A stretch of DNA of 64,000 nt, from the NCBI GenBank assembly GCA_029339505.1, contig JAQISU010000210.1, positions 11,421,501 to 11,485,500 of the forward strand. Reading direction: 5' to 3'. The DNA is from Unio delphinus. Taxonomy: Eukaryota > Mollusca > Bivalvia > Unionida > Unionidae. The notes beneath the pieces were generated by a model. That model was not told the DNA's origin. It saw only the letters and a list, made by a program, of their open reading frames with translations, and ran no database searches. Positions 1-10,500 of the stretch are shown here, one piece after another (the stretch's first letter is position 1; each line of letters begins with the position of its first letter). The position numbers and the translations under genes are program-made.

Positions 1-1
1 A

Positions 2-1018
2 ATAGACACAGTGTCCGAAGATGTCTTAAAAATATTTCTTGAGTGGTTGTTATTGAAAAATACAAAAATCGTCATGTGCGGTGATCACGGCCAACCACCA
101 CCATTTGTCGGTGCTTCCCCACATGAATGGCTAAAGGGTTTTGTAGACTATTATGAAGAAATTGATACCGATCATAGATCACTTGATAATGAATTAAAAG
201 AATTTAAGAAACTAATTAGATTACAACCGGATAAAATCCAGTGTGAAATAGCCCGTGAAATAATTTCGGAAACTCCCATGAATGAGTTTTGGGAAGCGTG
301 GAGACCAAATGATTTAATCATTGCAAGTAGAAAAATAGTCAGGGACACACTTCAGATGAAGTTATTTGAATTGCATAAACAAAAATTTGCAACACTTCCA
401 GTGCCCCTCTGTTATAGGCCATCGGATACACGAAAACAGAACATCGAAGTTGATATTCCAGGACAGAGTGAAAAGCAGATTCTCGTATTAAATGATATTG
501 TGCTGGTTGATATCAATGTCGTTGAAGATGCATTGCGTGCTAATAAATCCCCGTGGACGCTAGGTTATGCAGCAACAATACACTCTTCACAGGGATTGAC
601 TATATCGGATACAATTGTTTGGATGGTAGATAATCGCATCGAATGGTCAAATTTAGTCTATCTCGCAGTGTCTAGAGTACGAAAAATAAATCAACTTCGA
701 AGAATTGTCGTTGGCGAAGCCAGTGGCGATGATGAAATCATTGGTGATGATAATGATATTATTGATAAAAAACTCTCCGGTTACAAACAACAAGACAAAA
801 AAAAACGAGAATTTGATATTGATGCTGAATTAATAATCACTTTGAAGCAACAACAAAATAATCACTGCGCAAGTTGCAATTGTATAATGCGTTGGCAGTA
901 TTCGGATAAAGATCCTCGCCAATTTACCGTTGACAGAAAAAATAACAATCTCGGTCATGTCAGAAATAATGTGATGTTGACTTGTCTTGAGTGCAATAGA
1001 CGCAAGGGTGCTAGTTAA
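2..1018 (+). CDS. Polinton SF1 (Pif1-like) helicase C-terminal part fused to an HNH nuclease domain; 5' end outside window
   Basis: The frame is open to the left edge, so the N-terminus with Walker A is missing. Numbering from the GTG at 11, GDHGQPP (24-30) fits SF1 motif III, GYAATIHSSQGLT (185-197) fits motif V, and VYLAVSRVR (216-224) fits motif VI. After an acidic and lysine-rich linker (about 238-267) comes an HNH/zinc module: CASC (286-289), VDR (307-309), LGH (314-316), N320 and CLECN (325-329). I infer a helicase for element DNA replication carrying a nuclease domain. Where motif II should lie (codons at 2-16) the sequence reads I-D-T-V-S, so the usual second acidic residue may be changed. 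The stop at 1016-1018 overlaps the 3' end of the convergent integrase by 8 bp. Helicase identity is fairly sure; assignment to the Polinton rests on its neighbours. Confidence 0.75.
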   Translation: MDTVSEDVLKIFLEWLLLKNTKIVMCGDHGQPPPFVGASPHEWLKGFVDYYEEIDTDHRSLDNELKEFKKLIRLQPDKIQCEIAREIISETPMNEFWEAWRPNDLIIASRKIVRDTLQMKLFELHKQKFATLPVPLCYRPSDTRKQNIEVDIPGQSEKQILVLNDIVLVDINVVEDALRANKSPWTLGYAATIHSSQGLTISDTIVWMVDNRIEWSNLVYLAVSRVRKINQLRRIVVGEASGDDEIIGDDNDIIDKKLSGYKQQDKKKREFDIDAELIITLKQQQNNHCASCNCIMRWQYSDKDPRQFTVDRKNNNLGHVRNNVMLTCLECNRRKGAS

Positions 1019-1961
1019 GCCCATGCGGTGGTAATTGAGTATCCTCAGGTATCACTTGTAATTGTTGTCTAGTAAAACCCCGTTGAGGGGCAGTTGAATC
1101 CAGTTTATAGATTGGAAGTCTACCCGTAGATCGTGTTATACTAGATATCTTATGTGCAGTAATACAAATAGGATCAGTAGCCCTTTTTCTGCCCCCTTCA
1201 AGCTCTCCTGGTTCATATAAATACCTCACAATGACATTACTACCAAGAATTGGTTGGGAAACGCTAAAATCTTTTTGAATTTCCATTTCAGGTATTGACT
1301 TCTTTTTAATCGCATTGATAGGTTTCAAATTAATTGTTCTAGTAATCTCGTTATTCAGTGCAGTAATCACAGCTGGTAACCTTTTAACCCATTCACGGGA
1401 TCTTTTTTCTTGGATGAATTCTTTTGCGTATTGATATCCAAATAACCGCTCAGCAAGGGTTTTATTAAACCGTTCTACAATTGCCTGATCACGATGTAGC
1501 GCAGTATGTCCTCGTCTGATAGTGACTTTATGATTTTTCATTATTGATAACACTGCACCCTGAAATTCCTTGCCCGGATCAACTTGTAACAGATTTGGCC
1601 AGTGCAGAGGACCCCTTCGATAAATCCTTTCAAATGCAGAAGCCACTTCAGTGGCTGATTTTGTTTTTAACGGTTCTGCTTCTTTGTATCGACTTGCAAT
1701 ATCAACTACGGTTAATGCGTATTTGTAACCACGATCATGTGGCAGAAATAATATATCAGCCTGATGAACTTCATTGGGTCCGGTTACATCAAAATGCGAG
1801 AATTGAATTTGTTTATGCGGTGGTAGATAAATTTGCCATAGTGCCTGTTTAGATAACCAATGAGCCGCAGTGGTTTTTTTCACTTTTGCAGCGCTAGCGA
1901 GTTTATGGATTGCTGCCTTGCCTCTCCAGTATCCTCTTGGGGAATAATAAATAGATTCCAT
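1011..1961 (-). CDS. Polinton/Maverick retroviral-type (rve, DDE) integrase
   Basis: An intact 316-residue reading frame when started at the ATG at 1961. A GTG seven codons upstream is possible but unlikely. Counting from that GTG, the DDE residues are D76 (HQADILFLP), D135 (QVDPGKEF) and E170 (AIVERFNKTL), giving D-x58-D-x34-E. The region after the core is basic and ends near residue 323. Polinton integrases insert the element with short target duplications and resemble retroviral and gypsy integrases. The start lies 7 nt downstream of the stop of the PLA2-like frame on the same strand, so the two were probably co-transcribed. Its 3' end overlaps the helicase gene tail to tail. It looks undamaged, unlike two of its neighbours. 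Confidence 0.9.
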   Translation of the reverse strand: MESIYYSPRGYWRGKAAIHKLASAAKVKKTTAAHWLSKQALWQIYLPPHKQIQFSHFDVTGPNEVHQADILFLPHDRGYKYALTVVDIASRYKEAEPLKTKSATEVASAFERIYRRGPLHWPNLLQVDPGKEFQGAVLSIMKNHKVTIRRGHTALHRDQAIVERFNKTLAERLFGYQYAKEFIQEKRSREWVKRLPAVITALNNEITRTINLKPINAIKKKSIPEMEIQKDFSVSQPILGSNVIVRYLYEPGELEGGRKRATDPICITAHKISSITRSTGRLPIYKLDSTAPQRGFTRQQLQVIPEDTQLPPHGLN

Positions 1962-1968
1962 GTTGTTA

Positions 1969-2498
1969 TTAATTACCAGCACCTAACATCAATTTACTTT
2001 TCATAGCCGATTTTATCAAAAAGGAAGCCAATTTTTCTTTGAAGGATTTATCAGAAATGGCATTCAACGCATGAATTAATTTCACATCTGCTAGATGCCT
2101 GTGTTGCAAATTGCTGCTTTTATAAGCGACATCATGAAGGTGACAGGCCTTATCAATGGCGTTTATTGGTTCTTCACCGGGTCGGGGCTGATTTTGATCA
2201 TTGAGTCTGATATCAAGTCTTGTTCCCGGTCCACAATAGCTATATCCTGGAAGGTGCTTTTCTCCAGGGTATTTTGCCCATGGGGTTCCAGGGAGTTTAG
2301 TTAGCTTGGCTGCGATATCACCTCCTCGTTTTTTTTTAAAGGTTCCTTGGGTTCCTTGGGTTTAGAAACAAATCTAAATTTCTTTGTACTACATTGTACA
2401 CATTTACCAGAAAGCGCTGATCGGTTATTTTTAGTTGTAATCGTCGTCAAGTCATCTGTGCCAGTACGTTTTTTACACTTCACACAATATAGATCCAT
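1969..2498 (-). pseudogene. Zinc-ribbon (DUF5679-like) plus phospholipase A2-like Polinton protein, frameshifted at an A9 run
   Basis: Translation starts at the ATG at 2498. The first frame shows YCVKCKKRT and later GKCVQC, a two-CxxC zinc ribbon like DUF5679, and stops at 2301. A second frame on the same strand is open from about 2361 to a TAA at 1969-1971. It encodes KKKRGGDIAAKL, then YCGPGTRLD, a CHLHDVAY motif and RHLAD, which are hallmarks of the parvovirus VP1u/Polinton PLA2-like domain (calcium loop, then His-Asp catalytic pair). The frames switch at or near nine A's (minus strand, 2330-2338). In related elements the zinc ribbon and PLA2 are, as far as I know, one protein, probably a virion protein for membrane passage. 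The shift is either an inactivating indel, an assembly error in the homopolymer, or slippage. Confidence 0.75.
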
Positions 2499-2515
2499 AA
2501 TTTATATATAACGGC
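2499..2515. promoter_or_regulatory. Short divergent promoter region between PLA2-like gene and ATPase
   Basis: Only 17 bp, AT-rich, separate the start codons of two divergent Polinton genes. Any promoter elements must overlap the coding sequences. This is inferred from the layout; no specific motif was recognised. Confidence 0.3.
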
Positions 2516-3181
2516 ATGAATATAATTGATTATTCAGCTACCCGACGACGGGAACCTATTAAACATCATGAAATGTTGCCGAATTCAATTAGAATGATTA
2601 TAATCGGACCATCTGGAAGCGGAAAGACACAACTGCTACTTAATTTGATAACGAGATGGATGAAATGGAACAAATTGTATTTAATAGCCCCGAGTGTAGA
2701 CGATCAGTGATGCTATGAAGTGCTAAAGGATTTTAACGAGAAAGCAAAAGAATTTCAAATCGATGAAGATTTTATTGAGTTTATTACTGATATAGAGGAA
2801 GCCCCGAGTATTGATGCTATTGATGGAAGTATTAACAATTTAGTGGTATACGATGATATCATGTTAGATAATCAAAAAAATCCTGCTAGAATATTTTCCC
2901 GAGGCAGGCATAAAAACACTGATGTGATATATGTCACTCAACGATACACTCAGATACCAAAAGTGATCAGAGATAACTGCAATGTGTTGTGTGTATTTAA
3001 CGGCGTTGATACTCATACGCTACGAAATATTCATCAGACCTGGTGCAGCGGTGATATGAATCATAATCAATTTAGAAATTTCTTTAGTCACGCTCAGTCA
3101 AAACCACACGGATTTGTGACAATAAATTTAGCAGACCCTAGGACACGATATCGTATCGGACTTGATAAAATTTTCGGTTAA
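2516..3181 (+). pseudogene. Polinton FtsK/HerA-type genome-packaging ATPase, interrupted by one in-frame TGA
   Basis: Starts at ATG 2516. Walker A is GPSGSGKT (residues 31-38). After a single in-frame TGA at 2708-2710 the same frame continues to 3181 and holds the hydrophobic-plus-DD Walker B (NLVVYDDIML) and a downstream TQRYTQIP segment that suits the sensor region of this family. The family packages DNA into capsids in Polintons, virophages and other double-jelly-roll viruses. The total length of about 220 residues is normal, so the stop codon is the only visible damage. A CAG or CGA change or a sequencing error are both possible. The gene is divergent from the PLA2-like gene, 17 bp away, and is the last gene before the 3199-3432 inverted-repeat element. 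Confidence 0.85.
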
Positions 3182-3198
3182 AATCACCGTAAACCTTA

Positions 3199-3432
3199 GC
3201 AGCAGAGAGGGTGAATCACAACATCATTGCGGCATTTATGATTCATCAACGAAAACGCGAATACAGTATCACCTGCGAATTCATGTTTTCAGACAACAAT
3301 CATAAGGGTCGGAGACTTATTTTTTTTCTGGTTAAAAACATGAGATTTCGCGAGAAGAGTCTATTCGTTCCGTTTTAAGGGTATAATAAAAAATAAACAA
3401 AAAAAAGTTGTCTGATTCACCCTCTCTGCTGC
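3199..3432. mobile_element. 234-bp element with perfect 20-bp terminal inverted repeats and TA flanks (MITE-like, or the Polinton end)
   Basis: GCAGCAGAGAGGGTGAATCA at 3199-3218 is exactly inverted at 3413-3432, and both ends are flanked by TA (3197-3198, 3433-3434). A TA target duplication and a short non-coding body suit a Tc1/mariner-type MITE. Polinton termini often begin AG and end CT, which also holds here if one flanking base is included, so the right arm might instead be the Polinton terminus. No open frame of note lies inside. Confidence 0.6.
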
Positions 3433-3665
3433 TATGCTAACAGTAATTTAGAGCACAGAGATTTATATTGTTTCCTTTAAAAATTCCCTCAGTACAGATA
3501 GCTTTGTTGTGCTTACTGAATCTTGCAAAGTATACAGTGATGGCATTAAATTGAAGCCATGTTACCCACACATATCAATTTGAAAACCTTTACTTTTATG
3601 GGGTCTAGCAACTTAGAAAATGTTAATTTCCAGACATTGAAAATGAGGAATCCAGGATAAAGGGC

Positions 3666-3838
3666 TATGGGATTTGATTAGCCCAGACAATAAACATTTC
3701 TTTGTGTATCAGTTTATTGGTCATGGGATTTGATTAGCCCAGACATACACATTTATGTGAGTATCAATCTGTTGGTTATGTGATTTGATTAGCCCAGACA
3801 ATAAACATTTCTGTGAGTATTAATCTATTGGTTATGTG
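3666..3838. repeat. Three tandem copies of a ~59-bp unit
   Basis: Each copy begins near TGATTTGATTAGCCCAGACA and ends in a CTATTGGTTATG-like string. Copies differ at several sites. Confidence 0.8.
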
Positions 3839-3844
3839 AATACT

Positions 3845-4310
3845 AAACTGTTTGAATTATTGAAGGAATTCTATTGAATCTACAGAAGGAATTCCATAAA
3901 GTCTACAGAAGGAATTCTATTAAGTCATCAAAAGGAATTATATTGAGTCTACAGAAGGAAATCTATTGAATGTACAGAAAGAATTATATTGAGTCCTCAA
4001 AAGGAATTCTAGACTCTACAGAAGGAATTCTATTGAGTCTACAGAAGGAATTCTATTGAATGTACAGATGTAATTATATTGAGTCATCGCCAGTAGCTTC
4101 TCATGGGTCGGTGGTTCTTTCCGGGGTTTCCCACAGGTTCTTCCTCCACCATTAATATTGGCCACCATGTATAGCCTATATTGTGCAGAAAAATGGCATT
4201 AAACCATAAAAAAACAACACAATACAATATTGAGTCATCAAATAGAATGATATAGTATACAAAAGGAATTCTACCGAGTCATCACATGGAATTCTACTGT
4301 GTATAGTAGG
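3845..4310. repeat. 23-bp minisatellite split by a SINE
   Basis: The unit is close to TACAGAAGGAATTCTATTGA plus GTC, with variants. It runs to about 4084 and resumes at about 4228 on the other side of a SINE copy. Confidence 0.75.
4085..4215 (+). mobile_element. SINE family B copy, 5'-truncated
   Basis: Carries the family's conserved core in sense orientation (CAGTAGCTTCTCATGGGTCG, then the CTTCCTCCACCATTAATA segment) and the ATGGCATTAAACCATAAA tail. The tRNA-like head is missing. It lies inside the 23-bp minisatellite. ATATTGAGTCATC occurs on both sides and could be the target duplication or simply the array unit. Confidence 0.75.
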
Positions 4311-4538
4311 ATTATGTTTTGCTAAAAACTTTTTGAAAATGTTAACTCTTGAAAAGTATTGAATAATGGTATTTAATTTACTTACCACAAAGTTAATAGT
4401 CTTTTGTAAGTTCTTGTACTTATTACAGTACTGCTTTCCAAACTGTTTCAAATGAAATAATAAATAATGCTTGTACACCAGAAAATTAGGTCCGTGTATT
4501 TGATATGATCTTTGTAGCAAGTGTTTTACTGTTTTCAG

Positions 4539-4598
4539 GTGTTTGGAGAGCTATGCAGAGAATGACACAGAATGTCCTGTCTGCCTGCCAGAAAACAG
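4539..4598 (+). CDS. VPS11: VPS11 exon (end of RING domain)
   Basis: Preceded by TTTTCAG and followed by GTAAAAG. Enters with one base of a split codon and leaves with two (AG of an Arg). Encodes CLESYAENDTECPVCLPEN, including the final CPVC zinc ligands. Confidence 0.9.
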
Positions 4599-7500
4599 GT
4601 AAAAGACCACATGTCCAGTCTGTCCGCTACAAAAGTTATAAAGGACTATGTCCACTCCAATTATACATCTTTTCCTAAGCCAGATGTGTGTCATTTTAAT
4701 TCTTTTTTATTTTATTGTGCAAATTTTTATCATGTTGAAAGTTTGAAATACCCTACATGAGCTGGGAATGAGATGTGGTATTATGAAATTACAAATTCAA
4801 TGCTTAGCAGTCTTGCAGGAAAATTAGTGTTCAGTACTTCCTTATAAAAGTCTTGTTAATTGTTTTCTTTCAGGTTTAGACAAATTATTGTACACTATTA
4901 AAGGAAAGTTTAAAAAAATGACATCTAATTGCAAAAATTATTATCTTGGTCATTAATTTATGAAGTCTAGCAAAAGAATATGTTTTCATTTTATTTTTTT
5001 ACAGTAGTTCCGCACTCTAATGCTCTTTAGGTTAGCTTGTAGACTTGCTTATAAGTTGAATCGAACTGCAAGAAAACAGAGACCCTGCACAGAATGGTCT
5101 GGCACATCAGGGTATGCTTATTGGTTGTACTGACTACTCCAGACAAACTGCACAGACTTAGATCAGCCAGTGCATTATGCAGTTAGACTTGGCTTATAAT
5201 GAAGTATGTACAATATCCATAAAAATGTACTGGGTCAGTTTAACTAGTACAATGTGATTCATGACTATACCCGTGCTCTATCAGTGAGTGTCTTATAATG
5301 AGTGACTTTGTAAATATACAATATCCAACAAAATGTAATGGGATATATGTTAGGTCAATTTATACAATGGTATCCATGACAACACCCATGTTATATCAGG
5401 ACCGAGTTATATTGATCGACTTTTTAATGGGATTTTTGACAACACCCATGTTATATCAGGACTGAGTTATATTTTAGGTGCTTTGTAATGGAATCCTCTA
5501 CAATTATATTGAGATGTTTATATTGTGGCAGAAATATTTACATTTGTATTAAAAACCAATTTAGCAACAGCAGAAACTTCTGATTCGCACTAATCAATAT
5601 GTGTTCAATATATGGTGTTATTTGATTTATTATGATAGATGATATACAATGAGATATGCATGATACATTTTCCTTTAATAATAGAAAGTGTATTATAAAA
5701 GTGTTATTAAATGCATGTTATTCTCAAAATATGGAACCAGAAAGTAAATCCTTGATTTAAAAAAGCAACAAAGTTCTGATACTGCTGCCTCATGCTTCTG
5801 TAGATGAATTGATGCAAAAGTAAATATTGCCAGATAGAGATCTGGTTAGGTCGGTGTAAATACAAATCTGATTTAGTTGGTGTTTGGTGTTTTCTTGTAT
5901 GGCATTCAAATCTGATTCAGTTGGTGTTTTGTCTAACTTTTTATGGCATTCAAATATCTTTTCAGGAAAATAATGGACATCATACGGGCACAAGAGCAAA
6001 GCAAAGATCTACATGAGTCATTCCATAATCAGGTATGAAAATCAGTTGCCCTCCTCTGCAAGGGTGAGGAAAATGTTCCACTTTTACAGTAAGGTTACCC
6101 CAGAGTTGAACTGATTTTCATCCATCCCACCCTCCCTACCTTTGATGACATGTCCTGAAGTTTGAGGCCTTACCTGTGTACTCGTACAGTTAGGACTTTT
6201 ATCTATTTTCATACTTGAGACCTATTGTCATAATTTTTAACAGACTTTTTACTAAGCTAATATACACCGCTCTGGTGACCTAGTGGTTAGAGCATCCGGA
6301 AGCAGGACATTACCCCCTATCAATTACCCCCACAGTATATTATACCATCCCACCCCCGTATATACATCGAACTAAAGCAAATACAGTGATGATGATGAGC
6401 AGTGACGAAGCACAATCTGATAATCTGTGCTGAATCTATTTTAATGTTAAAGATTTTGCTAATAGAGAGCACTTTGAATACTTGTGAGGGATCACACATA
6501 ACATTCAGCTGTACTGATATAAATATATTTTATGGTACTATAACATTATGATATGATAATTTTAATATTGAACATTCCAGGATAAGTATATGTTTTCAAG
6601 GCTGAGATTCATTTACTAAAATAAAAATGTGCAATTTGAAATTTATTTTAATTTATTTTTTATTCTTAGTGTATAACAATTATATTTTATATAGTAATAG
6701 ATGGTGGGGGGGGGTAGTTGATAGGGGGTAATGGCAGAGGGGGGGGGATAATTGACATTGGTGAGTAATTTCCTAGACCAGGAGCATCCACCTCAGATGT
6801 GGTAGGTTGCAGACTCGATCCCCAGCTGGGTCATTCCAAAGACTTCTAAAAATGGTACTAACAGTTGCCTCTTCAGACACTCGGCTAGTTAGTGTTAGGA
6901 CTGGACGGTGTCAGAATAATGTGACCTGGTGGGACATCATGCAACATGTCTGCGACATGATGCCCCTATGCTAGACATCTCAATAAACCCCACACTGCAG
7001 ACATTGAAGTGATATTACTGAATAATTGTTAAAGCTACGTTAAAATTTCAAATCACACACACAGCTAATATCGGAAAGTATACATACTATAGTAGTATAC
7101 AGATGTGTTTGGTTTCATATTTTACTGTGCATCAACACATTCAAGGTTATATTTTGATGAGGCAAGTAGAGTACAGTATCATGTGTGTGCTTTTCTAATG
7201 CTTTGAACCCAATGCATTCATGAGGAGAAAACGTCTTGCAGTAATTACTCTGTTCATTTACTTGCAGTTGGAGAGATCACAAGATGGCTTCTCAGTTGTT
7301 GCAGATTACTTTGGCAGAGGAGTATTCAATAAGGTAATAGTTGATGGTCAGGTTGTCTGGATTATTACTCTTTGATGTTTAAGTTCTGTTGTCTAAATAA
7401 TTAATCCTTTATGGTCAGAGGACAAAACGTAACTCTTATTACAGTATAAATTAGATCCCAATTTTAAAAAAAAAAAACTTTTACATCAGAATTTTTGTTG

Positions 7501-10500
7501 CAATTTGTATTTTTTTTTATGGTTCCAATCACTCTTGTCGTGTTCACAGTTCCCATTTCAAAATGCAATTATGGTTGCAACAAACCAGCCTTTCTTTGCC
7601 AATCCATATATTTTAGTCATTAAAGTTGTAACAAAAACAGTGAAGGCATATCAATGCTGAAGTTGTCTTTGGTTTTGATAACAGCATCTTTTCAGAGGTA
7701 AATATGAAACAGTATTTCAGTTTGTGAGAGTAAAATTACTGCTTATTACGTCATTTGAATAATTATATATCTGACTAATTCTGCACAGCTATATTCAATT
7801 ACACCCTATTATTTACTTGAAGGGCTAAAAGTAGCTTATAAATTTGTGTTTTCACTGACAAGGTTTTCATAACTTCAATGCCCAGCTATATCTATACCAT
7901 TTCAATGATAACATATTTGGCACAGGGAAATGTATAGAAATAATTATTATTGTCATTACTACAAATTCGCTCTTTTCATGTGATATAATTTTTCATGGCG
8001 TACCAATTTTGAAATGGGTACCTGTTTTCAATACATACTAATTTTAGTGATTTTTCCAGTTATGATAGGTCACAAATTAAAATTTGAATTTTCTTTGTGG
8101 ACCAATTTTCATGTGGTGCCAATTTTCAAAGGGTACCAGTTTGTATGTGGTGCCAGTTTTCAAAGGGTACCAGTTTGTATGTGGTGCCAGTTTTCAAAGG
8201 GTACCAGTTTGTATGTGGTGCCAGTTTTCAAAGGGTACCAGTTTGTATGTGGTGCCAGTTTACAAAGGGTACCAGCTTGTATGTGGTGCCAGTTTTCAAA
8301 GGGTACCAGTTTTCATGTGGTGCTAGTTTTCAAAGGGTACTAGTTTTCATTAGGTACCAATTTTAGTATTTTTCCCGGTTATGATAAGCCACAAATTCCA
8401 ATTCCAATTTTCTTTGGGGACCGGTTTTTATGTGATGACAGTTTTAGTGAATTTCATGGTTATAAGCCACTAAATTAATACTCCAATATTTTGGGTGTAC
8501 CAATTTTAATGAAGTTTGTGATTAAAAAATACCAAAAATTTGAAATCGCAATTAAAACGGGGTACAGGCCTACCCATTTATGTCAACATCCTTGGGCCCA
8601 AGGAAATATTGTTGACATAGGCAACTGTCGAGATAAGTGTGTGTGGGGGTGTGGGTCTGATAAAAAAGATAAATTCATCAGTAAGCAGTGACCTGTTGTG
8701 AGTAGCATTTACACTTTTAGAAAACAAACAATGGAAATGTGGAGTACATGAAGATGAAACCAGTGTGAAATACACTTGTATATTGACAAATTACATTTTG
8801 GTCACCTTTGTGTAATAAAATCCTCAATAAAATATTGCATTGGTCACATCCTGAAATGAAAAACATTCACTACGAATATTGACATTAACACATGGTTGCA
8901 TAGTTGTTTTTTTATATGTTTCCAGTACATGTACTTAAATTAAATTGGCATAGATTTCAGTCCGTCTGTTCCCATCTTATTGAGGCTACTAAGGGCTATT
9001 TACAGGGAAATGAAAACCTGTCAACAAGTTCGTTTAAACAGTACTAGTATTTAATTACAGAAGTCATCGTTAATATAAATAAAGTTAAAAAGGCATCTTT
9101 TTCAGCACAATAAACTTGTTTTAATCACCGATCACTTTGAAAAATGCAAGAATCAATCAGATTTAATTGCTTTTATTTAAGTCATCGTGAGAGGCCAACT
9201 AAATAGGACCAAACAAAATCCTTTTTTTTTTTTATTTATCTGACCGTGACATAAAAGCCTGATGGCAAGATCAATTAATTGTTGAACAAATGTCAGAACT
9301 GGCCGCTTGATGACATAAATAATTAGAAAAGAAGAATTTGTTCAAGCTGGTACCAAGGGATTCTGTCAGCATGTACGTTTATTTTTTGTCTCAACGTTGA
9401 CATAAGCATGACAATTTTAATTATAATAGCATACATGCCAACCATTACGGCTTTTATGTAACTACAATATAAGAGTACGCTTGACCAGGGATTTTCCTAA
9501 CAGTATCATGTTCTATTTATAGCTAACCTGGTTCTACTCTCAACTTCAAATTATATTTATAGCATCTGTATGCTTAGTGAGGAGAGAGCAGACTGGATCT
9601 CTAAATATAATCTTTATGCACAGATTCCATGTTCTAATTTATATTTGCTGCAGAACCAGTCAAAAGATATTTAGCGCTAACAAGTATATTTTATTTTAGT
9701 CTATGCATTTATGTGAGCAAAAGTATCTCCTTTCAAAAATTTCCCAGCTAAATTAGAAAAAAAAACTGAAACAAAAAAAATAACAGAATCTGAATATTAA
9801 AACAAAAGTGCAGCATCATGTGACATCTATTTCCAGCTGTGTGGAAATAGTTTTAATATTTTTGGCGCTAAGTCTTAAGGTGATTTCTAGTCGATGTGTG
9901 TAAGACTAAAAGTGCTACATATGAAAACTTTAAACAGTAAAGGATGTTAAAAGAAGAGAGGGTCAAATAAATCATTGCATTGCTTATTTAAATTTTAGCA
10001 TGTTATATGTGTATTACGCTTTTTCCACCTGGATTATGCTTTTTGACCACTTGGATTATGCTTTTTCCTCAGCAGGGTTTGGCATGTATGTAATAAGGGA
10101 CTGGGACTTTGTTTTTTTATGTTGAAATAGGCAGCTTGTCAATATAAGTGGGTAGGACTGTACATGTTTTCATGGGATAGTATTTTTCATGGAATATCAG
10201 TTTTCATGAGGTACCAATTTTCATTGATTTTATGGTTGTGATAAACAGTAAGATCCATCTAACAATAATTGTTCTGAAGATACATCTGTTCCCCTTTAAA
10301 AAGATAGGCAATTGAACAATAGCCTGTTCCGTCATATAACTGAAAATTGCAACATCTTCTGTACTGATGCTTCTGGGAAAATGTGTTGCAATGTTGTAAT
10401 TTTTAATTGCCATTGTCTATTGGACAATATTTGTTTTCCTGACCCATGTAGGGGTGGTTGGCTGTAAGGTGTAGAAAACACTAACTCTTTCACATGCCTG

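Noticed and set aside
1544..1852. Plus-strand frame of 102 codons
   Set aside because: Shadow of the integrase gene on the opposite strand.
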